Under the pieces are notes generated by a model. The model searched no databases. It worked only from the letters and a program-made list of their open reading frames with translations, and was not told the origin of the DNA. This document shows positions 33,212 through 40,601 of a stretch of 64,000 nt of DNA, one piece after another; position 1 is the first letter of the stretch; every line of letters begins with the position of its first letter. The stretch comes from Streptomyces sp. YPW6 (GTDB lineage Bacteria; Actinomycetota; Actinomycetes; Streptomycetales; Streptomycetaceae). The position numbers and the translations under genes were made by a program. The stretch lies in assembly GCF_018866325.1 (NCBI RefSeq), contig NZ_CP076457.1:3755001-3819000 (forward strand). The letters are read 5' to 3'.

Positions 33212-33234
33212 CCGCAGGCGCGCCCAGGCGCGAT

Positions 33235-33248
33235 GTTTCACGTGAAAC
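33235..33248. other. parS site overlapping the trxA terminator
   Basis: Exact GTTTCACGTGAAAC. Its right half (GAAAC) is also the foot of the terminator hairpin that follows, so the two elements share five bases. Confidence 0.95.
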
Positions 33249-33281
33249 GGGCCCGCCCCCTCCAAGGGGCGGGCCCGTTTC
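33244..33281 (+). terminator. trxA terminator
   Basis: A perfect 16-bp stem (GAAACGGGCCCGCCCC) with a 6-base loop, 32 bases after the trxA stop. It is followed on the other strand by the end of a convergent acetyltransferase gene and may serve both. Confidence 0.9.
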
Positions 33282-33307
33282 ACAGCGCAGCCGCAAGCGG
33301 CCCAGCC

Positions 33308-33925
33308 TCACAGCGGCCGCAGCACCGGTTCCTTCTGGACCGCCCCCAGAAGCCGGTCGAGCGCCATCTCCACGTCTTCCTTCCAGGAGAGCGTCGTCCG
33401 CAGCTCCAGCCTCAGCCGCGGGTGCACAGGATGCGGGCGCACGGTCTTGAAGCCGACGGCCAGCAGATGATCTGCGGGAAGAACGCAGGTGGACTGCTGG
33501 GGCCGCGCGTCTCCGAACGCCTCGATCGCCTTGAAGCCCCGGCGCAGAACATCCTTGGCCACCGCCTGCACCATGACACGGCCGAGGCCCTGGCCCTGGT
33601 ACTCGGGGATGATCAGCCCGGTGATGAGCTGAACGGCATCGGGGGAGACCGGGCTGGTCGGAAACGCCATCGAGCGGGGGACGTACGCGGGCGGGGCATA
33701 GAGCACGAAGCCGACCGGGACGTCGTCCACATAGACCACCCGGCCGCAGGAACCCCACTCCAGGAGAACCGCGGAGATCCAGGCTTCCTTCTCCAGATCC
33801 GTCTTGCCCGCCTTTACCGCGGCTTCCCCACTGACCGGGTCAAGCTCCCAGAAGACGCACGAGCGGCAACGCTCGGGGAGATCCGGAAGGTTGTCCAGGG
33901 TGAGTGGTACGAGCCGACGCCCCAT
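33308..33925 (-). CDS. GNAT N-acetyltransferase next to parB
   Basis: This gene encodes a 205-residue GNAT-family protein. The conserved core LITGLIIPEYQGQGLGRVMVQA is the acetyl-CoA loop. An N-terminal module (LPERCRSCVFWELDP) with two cysteines precedes it, and the family is regularly found between trxA and parB in Streptomyces. The substrate is unknown. The ATG at 33925 is the only plausible start near the family N terminus (GRRLVPLTLDNL). It may be transcribed with parAB, 300 bases upstream, but no close coupling is seen. Confidence 0.85.
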   Translation of the reverse strand: MGRRLVPLTLDNLPDLPERCRSCVFWELDPVSGEAAVKAGKTDLEKEAWISAVLLEWGSCGRVVYVDDVPVGFVLYAPPAYVPRSMAFPTSPVSPDAVQLITGLIIPEYQGQGLGRVMVQAVAKDVLRRGFKAIEAFGDARPQQSTCVLPADHLLAVGFKTVRPHPVHPRLRLELRTTLSWKEDVEMALDRLLGAVQKEPVLRPL

Positions 33926-34062
33926 GACGGCGATTCCTCACTTCCTTCGCCCGCCGCACCACGTGCGGCCGCCAGCGCGCTCCGTTCGCGGAACAGGCTG
34001 CCGACGAATCCCCCGACGACGCCCAGACCGAGACCGACCGTGACGAGCCGACTGCGGCTCAC
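33814..34062 (-). CDS. Possible small membrane protein, doubtful
   Basis: A GTG at 34062, with GGAGG 11 bases upstream, opens an 82-residue frame starting SRSRLVTVGLGLGVVGGFVGS, a plausible membrane helix, in the parB-acetyltransferase gap. Against it, its last 112 bases overlap the acetyltransferase gene on the same strand in another frame. I recognise no family. It may be a true short gene that ends earlier in relatives, or chance in GC-rich DNA. Confidence 0.3.
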   Translation of the reverse strand: MSRSRLVTVGLGLGVVGGFVGSLFRERSALAAARGAAGEGSEESPSWGVGSYHSPWTTFRISPSVAARASSGSLTRSVGKPR

Positions 34063-34230
34063 TCTTCGCAAGGCCTCCGCCCTCCTCTGAGGTCGTTCAC
34101 TGTGGACGCGCCGTCCCAGAACGCATCGTATCCACCCAGAGGTGATGCGGATACCGAGAGAGGGCAAAGGGCGGGCCGTGTTCCGGTAGGTACCGGTGCA
34201 CAGCCCGCCCTTCGACGAACCCTCTGCGGC

Positions 34231-35322
34231 TCAGCCCTCGTCGTCCTCCTCGGACGTCTCGGCGAGTCGGCGCTCCAGCACCCGGCCCTCGCCCGGGGCC
34301 AGGCTGCCGAGAATCCGGTCCAGATCCTCCATCGAGGCGAACTCGACGACGATCTTGCCCTTCTTCTGCCCCAGGTCGACCTTCACCCGAGTCTCGAATC
34401 GGTCGGACAGACGCGTCGCCAGATCGGTCAGTGCGGGTGACACCCGCCCGCCGGCCCTGGGCCCCTTGGACTTCGGAGCGCTCGTGGGGTGCGAGCCCAT
34501 CAGTGTCACGATCTCCTCGACGGCCCGCACCGACAGCCCCTCGGCCACGATGCGGTGAGCCAGCCGGTCCTGCTCCTCGGAGTCGTCCACGGACAGCAGG
34601 GCCCGGGCATGACCGGCGGAGAGAACGCCCGCGGCCACCCGGCGCTGTACCGGCGGGGACAGCCTCAACAGCCTCAGCGTGTTCGACACCTGCGGGCGGG
34701 AGCGGCCGATCCGGTCGGCCAGCTGGTCATGGGTGCACTGGAAGTCCTTGAGCAACTGGTCATACGCAGCCGCCTCCTCCAAGGGGTTCAGCTGAGCCCG
34801 GTGAAGGTTCTCCAGCAGCGCGTCCAGCAGCAGCTTCTCGTCGTCCGTGGCGCGGACGATCGTGGGAATCCGCTCCAGACCCGCTTCACGGCAGGCCCTC
34901 CACCGACGCTCACCCATGATCAGCTCATAGCTGTCCGGGCCCACCTTGCGGACGACGACCGGCTGGAGAAGGCCGACCTCCTTGATGGAGACGACCAGCT
35001 CGGCCAGCGCGTCCTCGTCGAAGACCTCACGGGGCTGACGCGGGTTCGGGGTGATGGTCCCGATCGGCAGCTCGGCGAAGTACGCACCGGACGTGCCGAG
35101 GCTCTGCTCGGACCGGTCCTCCGGGGCGGGCGCCGGCTCCGGCACCACCGGGGAGGACGGCAGCGCGGTCACCTTCGCGGCAGCCACCCCGCGCTCCGCC
35201 GTCAGCACCGGCCCCGTGCCGGACGCCGCACCGCTTCCGGACGCCGGCACCTGCTTCTCCTGAGGGGCGGCGGGGATCAGCGCACCGAGCCCACGTCCCA
35301 GTCCTCTACGACGCTCACTCAC
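34231..35322 (-). CDS. parB: Chromosome-partitioning protein ParB
   Basis: This gene encodes the 363-residue CTPase clamp that loads at parS and organises the origin region for segregation, which is essential in sporulating hyphae. The N terminus RRRGLGRGLGALIP recruits ParA. The CTP-binding domain has the GERRWRACREAG motif (137-148), the helix-turn-helix that reads parS lies at about 198-221 (DQLADRIGRSRPQVSNTLRL), and the C-terminal dimerisation domain ends in an acidic tail. The GTG at 35322 overlaps the parA stop by four bases, so the pair is coupled. Its binding sites are the parS copies listed in this window. Confidence 0.97.
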   Translation of the reverse strand: MSERRRGLGRGLGALIPAAPQEKQVPASGSGAASGTGPVLTAERGVAAAKVTALPSSPVVPEPAPAPEDRSEQSLGTSGAYFAELPIGTITPNPRQPREVFDEDALAELVVSIKEVGLLQPVVVRKVGPDSYELIMGERRWRACREAGLERIPTIVRATDDEKLLLDALLENLHRAQLNPLEEAAAYDQLLKDFQCTHDQLADRIGRSRPQVSNTLRLLRLSPPVQRRVAAGVLSAGHARALLSVDDSEEQDRLAHRIVAEGLSVRAVEEIVTLMGSHPTSAPKSKGPRAGGRVSPALTDLATRLSDRFETRVKVDLGQKKGKIVVEFASMEDLDRILGSLAPGEGRVLERRLAETSEEDDEG

Positions 35323-36395
35323 TGCTGGCCCTCCGAAACGTGTTGCTGGCTGTTCTGAATGCCCGTGTGGGCGTGCTGAGCCTCGTAGTGCACACCGACA
35401 CCGCGCAGGGCGATCTCCCGGGCGGCTTCGAGGTACGAGAGCGAGCCGCTGGAGCCCGGGTCGTACGTCAGCACGGTCTGCCCGTAACTCGGCGCCTCCG
35501 AGATACGCACCGACCGCGGAATGCTCGTCCTCAGCACTTCCTTGCCGAAGTGGGTACGGACCTCCTCGGCAACCTGGGAGGCGAGCCTGGTCCGGCCGTC
35601 GTACATCGTCAGCAGGATCGTCGAGACATGCAGATCCGGGTTCAGATGGCCCCGCACCAGATCGACGTTCCGCAGGAGCTGGCCGAGGCCCTCCAGCGCG
35701 TAGTACTCGCACTGGATGGGGATCAGCACCTCGGCACCGGCCACCAGCGCGTTCACCGTCAGCAGCCCCAGCGAGGGCGGGCAGTCGATGAGGATGTAGT
35801 CCAGCGGCTGCTCGTACGCCTGGATCGCCCGCTGAAGGCGGCTCTCCCGTGCCACCAGCGACACCAGCTCGATCTCCGCACCGGCGAGATCGATGGTCGC
35901 GGGGGCACAGAAGAGACCCTCGACGTCCGGTACGGGCTGGACCACCTCGGAGAGCGGGCGGCTGTCCACCAGGACGTCGTAGATTGAGGGGACATCGGCA
36001 TGATGGTCGATGCCCAGAGCCGTGGAGGCGTTGCCCTGCGGGTCGAGGTCGACCACCAGAACGCGCGCACCGTGCAAGGCCAGGGAAGCGGCAAGGTTGA
36101 CCGTCGTGGTCGTCTTACCGACCCCGCCCTTCTGGTTGGCCACGACCATGACGCGGGTGCGGTCAGGACGAGGCAGCCCTTCACCGGCGCGGCCAAGGGC
36201 CTCGACCGCCAGCTGAGCGGCACGGCCGATGGGTGTGTCGTCCATCGGCGGCGGTGTTTCACGTGAAACACCCTCACCCACGGACTCGGTTCGGGGACCG
36301 GGGACCGGTTCGGTCATCGGCCCCGCGATGTTGGCGTCGGACCGCAAGGATTCACTCTCCTCGGCTTCAGGCTCGCAATGAACAGAGCCTGCCAT
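35319..36395 (-). CDS. parA: Chromosome-partitioning ATPase ParA
   Basis: This gene encodes the Walker-type ATPase that drives segregation of ParB-bound origins. The deviant Walker A KGGVGKTT lies at residues 89-96 with the start used here, followed by VVDLDPQGNAS and IDCPPSLGLLTVNAL. The 5' end is uncertain. The ATG at 36395 gives 358 residues with a low-complexity acidic N terminus; ATGs at 36317 and 36245 are alternatives, none with a convincing Shine-Dalgarno sequence. The core starts after 36245 in every case. A parS site lies within the N-terminal coding part and another upstream, which allows autoregulation by ParB. Confidence 0.93.
   Translation of the reverse strand: MAGSVHCEPEAEESESLRSDANIAGPMTEPVPGPRTESVGEGVSRETPPPMDDTPIGRAAQLAVEALGRAGEGLPRPDRTRVMVVANQKGGVGKTTTTVNLAASLALHGARVLVVDLDPQGNASTALGIDHHADVPSIYDVLVDSRPLSEVVQPVPDVEGLFCAPATIDLAGAEIELVSLVARESRLQRAIQAYEQPLDYILIDCPPSLGLLTVNALVAGAEVLIPIQCEYYALEGLGQLLRNVDLVRGHLNPDLHVSTILLTMYDGRTRLASQVAEEVRTHFGKEVLRTSIPRSVRISEAPSYGQTVLTYDPGSSGSLSYLEAAREIALRGVGVHYEAQHAHTGIQNSQQHVSEGQQ
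36256..36269. other. parS site in the 5' part of parA
   Basis: Exact GTTTCACGTGAAAC flanked by GGT/ACC, read in parA as VSRET in the non-conserved N-terminal region, just upstream of the ATG at 36245. Confidence 0.95.
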
Positions 36396-36541
36396 GCTTT
36401 CGGGGTCATGAACCAGCGAGGCCCGCTGTTCTGTGGATGAATCCGTGCGTGTGGACAACTCGGCCACCCGTCCGGGCTTGCGGTCGCGCGGCGCGGCAGC
36501 CGCACGACCGCGGCTGATGATTCCCTGCAGCAGAGAGCGAC

Positions 36542-36555
36542 GTTTCACGTGAAAC
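36542..36555. other. parS site upstream of parA
   Basis: Exact GTTTCACGTGAAAC flanked by C/G in the 316-base gap between rsmG and parA. I see no gene in that gap; it must hold parAB promoters, placing ParB next to its own promoter. Confidence 0.95.
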
Positions 36556-36711
36556 ACGATGCCTCTGTGGAGCAATTGCCAGGCCACGACACTCCGCAGC
36601 AGTGAGCTATCACTACTTTCCGGATGAAACACTGCTAAGCGCGGGCGATCATCAGCAAAATGCGCATAACGCACCCCCGTCAGGCTCTTCCGGCCGGACG
36701 ATGCCGCCGCC

Positions 36712-37428
36712 TCAGCGACGCCTGCGCGTGCGCCCCGTGCGAGCGGCCTTGGCCCTCTTTGCGGCGAACCTCACACCGCCCGGGCTCTCACCCACGACGA
36801 CACGGACCACCGTGGAAAGCGGATCGACCACTCCCTCGCCGACCTGGAGCACCTCGGTCTCCACGACACCGAGCTTGCTGAGCGCGGCCCTGGCCCCGGC
36901 GATCTCCTCCTCCGCGGTATCGCCCTTGAGCGCGAGCATCTCCCCGTACGGCTTCAGCAGGGGAACACCCCAGCCCGCCAGCCGGTCCAGCGGCGCCACG
37001 GCGCGGGCGGTCACCACCTGAACCGGCGGCAGCGTGCCGAGAACCTCCTCGGCGCGGCCGCGTACGACGGTCACATGGTCCAGGCCGAGGAGCTCGACGA
37101 CCTCCTGGAGGAAGTTCGTCCGCCTCAGCAGCGGCTCCAGCAGGGTGATCTTGAGGTCGGGGCGCACCAGGGCCAGCGGAATACCGGGCAGCCCCGCACC
37201 TGAGCCCACATCGCAGACGGTGACGCCCTCGGGCACGACCTCGGAGAGCACCGCGCAGTTCAGCAGGTGCCGCTCCCACAGCCGGGGGACCTCACGCGGG
37301 CCGATCAGGCCGCGCTTGACGCCGGCGTCCGCGAGAAGCTCCGCGTACCGGACGGCCTCCGGGAAGAGCTCTCCGAATACCGCCCGCGCCTCCGCAGGTG
37401 CCTGAGGGAGCTCTGCTGCCTCCGTCAC
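36712..37428 (-). CDS. rsmG: 16S rRNA (guanine-N7) methyltransferase RsmG
   Basis: This gene encodes the 238-residue AdoMet-dependent enzyme that methylates G527 of 16S rRNA; loss of it gives low-level streptomycin resistance. The AdoMet motif VCDVGSGAGLPGIPLA and the later VVTARAVAPLDRLAGW are intact, so the enzyme should be active. A basic C-terminal tail ends RTRRRR-like. The GTG at 37428 is preceded by GGAAGGACGG; the ATG at 37452 is less likely because it overlaps that site. It continues the minus-strand run jag-rsmG-parA-parB. Confidence 0.96.
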   Translation of the reverse strand: MTEAAELPQAPAEARAVFGELFPEAVRYAELLADAGVKRGLIGPREVPRLWERHLLNCAVLSEVVPEGVTVCDVGSGAGLPGIPLALVRPDLKITLLEPLLRRTNFLQEVVELLGLDHVTVVRGRAEEVLGTLPPVQVVTARAVAPLDRLAGWGVPLLKPYGEMLALKGDTAEEEIAGARAALSKLGVVETEVLQVGEGVVDPLSTVVRVVVGESPGGVRFAAKRAKAARTGRTRRRR

Positions 37429-37537
37429 GGGGACCGTCCTTCCATACCGCACTCGCGCACTGTGGGTGGCTGACTATCAGGCTGACAAAGTTCGGCCCCG
37501 CCTGCGTACAGACGGGGCCGACAGTACAAGGATCCGG

Positions 37538-38053
37538 TCAGGCCGGGAGAACGACGACGAAGCGCTGCGGCTCCTCGCCCTCCGACTCGCTCCGGAGACC
37601 GGCCGCGGCGATCGCGTCGTGGACGACCTTGCGCTCGAACGGCGTCATCGGGTCCAGCTTCACCGGCTCGCCCGTGCTCTTGACCTCGTTCGCGGCCTTG
37701 GCACCCAGCTCCGCGAGGACCGCGCGCTTCTTGGCCCGGAAGCCGCCGATGTCCAGCATCAGCCGGCTGCGGTCGCCGGTCTCCCGGTGGACGGCCAGCC
37801 GCGTCAGTTCCTGGAGCGCCTCCAGGACCTCACCGTCGCGGCCCACGAGCTTCTGGAGGTCACGTGCCGATTCGCTGATGATCGACACCGCGGCCCGGTC
37901 CGCCTCGACGTCCATGTCGATGTCGCCGTCGAGGTCGGCGATGTCGAGCAGTCCCTCGAGGTAGTCGGCCGCGATCTCGCCCTCCTGCTCCAGGCGGGTC
38001 AGGGTGTCGCTGCCCGCCTCAGCGGCGGCCGTGGAGGTGGTGCCTTCCGTCAC
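37538..38053 (-). CDS. jag: Jag-like KH/R3H RNA-binding protein
   Basis: This gene encodes a 171-residue RNA-binding protein of the Jag/KhpB family. The acidic N terminus is followed by a KH domain (SARDLQKLVGRDGEVLEALQ) and an R3H motif (MTPFERKVVHDAI). In other Gram-positives the protein partners KhpA and affects cell-wall synthesis and division. The GTG at 38053 follows AAGGAGTCCATCC. It begins 14 bases after the yidC stop, the normal order yidC-jag-rsmG. Confidence 0.95.
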   Translation of the reverse strand: MTEGTTSTAAAEAGSDTLTRLEQEGEIAADYLEGLLDIADLDGDIDMDVEADRAAVSIISESARDLQKLVGRDGEVLEALQELTRLAVHRETGDRSRLMLDIGGFRAKKRAVLAELGAKAANEVKSTGEPVKLDPMTPFERKVVHDAIAAAGLRSESEGEEPQRFVVVLPA

Positions 38054-38067
38054 GGATGGACTCCTTC

Positions 38068-39333
38068 TTACTTCTTGGACGGGTGCTTGGGCCGCTGCGG
38101 GCCCTTGCGCTGCCCGGACTTGGCTTGGCGTGAGGAGCCGGAGGCGGGCTTGCCCGCCGACTTCGGCTTGCTGTCCTGCGGTGCGTCCTGCTTCTCGAGC
38201 GAGGTCTTGGAGCCGGCTTCCTCGGACTCCGTGCCCTTGGCCCCGGCCGTCGCGTGACCGGTCGTCTGGCGCTTCGCCTTGGTCTGGCGCTTGGGCTGCT
38301 GGCGCTTGTGCGCCTGGCCACCCTCTGCGTCGGCCGCGGCGGTCTCGCTCTTCGCCACCGTGCCGTCCTCCTGGGCCGCGAGACCCAGCTTGCCGAGACC
38401 GGTGATGAACTTGCGCTCGATGTCGTTGCGGTCGGAGCCCTTGGCGACGATCGCCTTGACCATCTTGCGGCGGGTACGGCCACGCACCTCGCCGTGGGAG
38501 GTCACGCTCTTGAGCACCCGCTGGAGATAGGCGTCCTGCGCCTTGCTGCCCGGCGTCGGGTTCTGGTTGATCACGTACATCTGCTGACCCATGGTCCAGA
38601 CGTTGGTGGTCAGCCAGTAGACGAGGACACCGACGGGGAAGTTGATACCCATCACGGCGAAGATGACCGGGAAGATGTACATCAGCATCTTCTGCTGCTG
38701 CATGTACGGGGTCTTCACCGTCAGGTCGACGTTCTTCGTCATCAGCTGGCGCTGGGTGAAGAACTGCGACGCGGACATCAGCACGATCATGATCGCGGTG
38801 ACGATCCGGACGTCGGTCAGGGAGGCGTCCAGCGAGGTGACCTTCTCGACGCTGTCCGTGAACTTCGCGGCGAGCGGGGCGCCGAAGATGTGCGCCTGGC
38901 GCGCGCTGTCCAGCAGGTCCTGGTTGATCGCGCCGATCTTCTTGCCCGAGGCGATGGACGAGAGCACGTGGTACAGGGCGAAGAAGAACGGGGACTGCGC
39001 CAGGATGGGAAGGCACGAGGAGAGCGGGTTGGTGCCCGTCTCCTTGTACAGCTTCATCATCTCTTCGGACTGACGCTGCTTGTCGTTCTTGTAGCGCTCC
39101 TGGATCGCCTTCATCTTCGGCTGGAGCACCTGCATGTTGCGGGTCGACTTGATCTGCTTCACGAAGAGCGGGATCAGGCAGATCCGGATCAGCACCACCA
39201 GGGACACGATCGACAGACCCCAGGCCCATCCGGAGTCATCGCCGAAGAGCGCTCCGTAGACCTTGTGGAACTGGACGATGACCCATGAGACAGGCGTGGT
39301 GATAAAGCTGAACAGACTGGCAATCGTGTCCAC
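38068..39333 (-). CDS. yidC: Membrane protein insertase YidC
   Basis: This gene encodes the 421-residue insertase that places proteins in the membrane alone or with SecYEG. The five-helix core starts directly after the ATG (TIASLFSFITTPVSWVIVQF) without the large periplasmic domain of proteobacteria, as in Gram-positives. The conserved Arg in the groove (SLVVLIRICLIPLFVKQIKS) is present. The C-terminal 140 residues are basic and repetitive (KRQQPKRQTKAKRQ), a likely ribosome-binding tail typical of actinobacteria. It lies between yidD and jag, three bases after yidD. Confidence 0.97.
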   Translation of the reverse strand: MDTIASLFSFITTPVSWVIVQFHKVYGALFGDDSGWAWGLSIVSLVVLIRICLIPLFVKQIKSTRNMQVLQPKMKAIQERYKNDKQRQSEEMMKLYKETGTNPLSSCLPILAQSPFFFALYHVLSSIASGKKIGAINQDLLDSARQAHIFGAPLAAKFTDSVEKVTSLDASLTDVRIVTAIMIVLMSASQFFTQRQLMTKNVDLTVKTPYMQQQKMLMYIFPVIFAVMGINFPVGVLVYWLTTNVWTMGQQMYVINQNPTPGSKAQDAYLQRVLKSVTSHGEVRGRTRRKMVKAIVAKGSDRNDIERKFITGLGKLGLAAQEDGTVAKSETAAADAEGGQAHKRQQPKRQTKAKRQTTGHATAGAKGTESEEAGSKTSLEKQDAPQDSKPKSAGKPASGSSRQAKSGQRKGPQRPKHPSKK

Positions 39334-39336
39334 TAA

Positions 39337-39696
39337 TCAGGCTCCTTGAGCATTGGGCGAGGTCTCTGCGGCCGGGCTCGGAGGTTCGGAGACCGACCCC
39401 CCGGACGGCACATCAGCGGCGGACTCCCCGCCCTTTTCGCCGCGCAGGGCGTTGCGCAGCAGCTCGTGCCACCGCGGACGCTTACGAGGCGGAACATGAT
39501 CCACACCGCCGGGTGACCACGGATTGCACCGCAGGATGCGCCAAGCGGTCAGCGCTGTTCCCTTGATGGCACCGTGCCTGTCGATCGACGTATATCCATA
39601 GTGGGAACACGACGGGTAATAACGGCAGACAGGCCCGAGGAGTGGACTGATCGTCCACTGGTACAGCTTGATGAGAGCAAGCAGCGGGTACTTCAT
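39337..39696 (-). CDS. yidD: Membrane protein insertion efficiency factor YidD
   Basis: This gene encodes a 119-residue YidD protein, a small amphipathic membrane-associated factor that helps YidC. The signature RYYPSCSHYGYTSIDRHGAI and CNPWSPGGVDHVP is complete; the Ser/Pro-rich C-terminal extension is not conserved. The ATG at 39696 overlaps the rnpA stop by four bases and the stop precedes yidC by three, so rnpA-yidD-yidC are tightly coupled. Confidence 0.97.
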   Translation of the reverse strand: MKYPLLALIKLYQWTISPLLGPVCRYYPSCSHYGYTSIDRHGAIKGTALTAWRILRCNPWSPGGVDHVPPRKRPRWHELLRNALRGEKGGESAADVPSGGSVSEPPSPAAETSPNAQGA

Positions 39697-40064
39697 CGCG
39701 CGCCCCCTCCCAGCAGCCGCCGAAGAGCGGCATCCAGGTCTCGGGCCAGCTGTGCATGGTCGGCGTCGCCCGCACCGGGCAGCGCCCGTACGACAACAAG
39801 GCTACCGGGGGGCAGCTGTGCCAGCCGGTCGCGGACCAGGTGGCGAAGCTTCCGCTTCACCGCGGTGCGGACGACGGCACCCCCCACGGCCTTGCTGACA
39901 ACGAAACCCGCACGCGGCGGGGGAGCAGTCTCCCCTGTCACGTGCGGGTCCGTTTCACCGCTGCGTAGATGGACGACGAGCAGTGGACGTCCGGCTCGAC
40001 GTCCTCGTCGTACCGCGGTCGCGAAGTCCTCGCGCCGCCTCAGCCGATTCTCGGTAGGCAGCAC
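39693..40064 (-). CDS. rnpA: Ribonuclease P protein component
   Basis: This gene encodes the 123-residue protein subunit of RNase P, which helps the catalytic RNA mature tRNA 5' ends. LPTENRLRRREDFATAVRRG at the start and the RNR motif region VRTAVKRKLRHLVR identify it. I use the GTG at 40064, which gives the normal family length; upstream ATG 40145 overlaps rpmH and is not credible. The Shine-Dalgarno sequence is weak (CAGGTCC). It lies 19 bases after the rpmH stop in the conserved rpmH-rnpA-yidD-yidC order. Confidence 0.96.
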   Translation of the reverse strand: MLPTENRLRRREDFATAVRRGRRAGRPLLVVHLRSGETDPHVTGETAPPPRAGFVVSKAVGGAVVRTAVKRKLRHLVRDRLAQLPPGSLVVVRALPGAGDADHAQLARDLDAALRRLLGGGAR

Positions 40065-40083
40065 GGCATGGACCTGTGAGCGA

Positions 40084-40221
40084 TCAGGCGGACAGGCTGC
40101 TGCGGCCCTTGCCGCGGCGGTTCGCGAGGATCGCACGGCCGGCACGGGTACGCATGCGCAGACGGAAGCCGTGGGTCTTGGCGCGACGGCGGTTGTTCGG
40201 CTGGAAGGTGCGCTTGCTCAC
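40084..40221 (-). CDS. rpmH: 50S ribosomal protein L34
   Basis: This gene encodes L34, 45 residues, a small basic protein of the large subunit. The whole sequence is typical, from [19 protein letters not shown] to a short Ser-rich end. The start is a GTG at 40221. It is the first gene of the minus-strand arm and diverges from dnaA; its promoter must lie in the 380-base region up to 40601. Confidence 0.98.
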
Positions 40222-40453
40222 TCGGGGGCTCCAGTAATGATTCGTGTCTTGGCGGGACATCGCCTGGCTGTCACCGTGCGCCCACGAGGAACTCGCGTAA
40301 ACGCCTAAGTGCACCGCTTCACAATCACAGATCGTGATCTTTGCCCATCGGAGGCAGGCGGCAGCAGCCATCGACAACTCGACCTGGTCACGGTACGCGC
40401 GGCTACGCCATCCGGTCAAACCGGCTTCGCGTGACCCCCCATTGTGCACAGCC

Positions 40454-40496
40454 TGTGGACAACAACTTGAACCGCGCGGGTCGGCCTGACTACCGT
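40454..40496 (+). promoter_or_regulatory. dnaA promoter with an exact DnaA box
   Basis: An exact DnaA box (TGTGGACAA, complement TTGTCCACA) at 40454-40462 lies directly before a candidate promoter TTGAAC (40467-40472), 18 bases, TACCGT (40491-40496). The arrangement fits autorepression of dnaA, as known for Streptomyces. The rest of 40222-40601 shows no other gene. Confidence 0.65.
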
Positions 40497-40601
40497 GACG
40501 GAACTCCGGTTCTTTTCCTTCCCGACTGCCGGGCTCACCCGACCCGACCCATCCCGTCCCGAGAACCACACATTCGTGGGACATGCGAGAGAGCGTGCCT
40601 T

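Noticed and set aside
36396..36674. N-terminal extension of parA to an ATG at 36674
   Set aside because: The added 93 residues are non-conserved in character and span a parS site and the probable promoter region.
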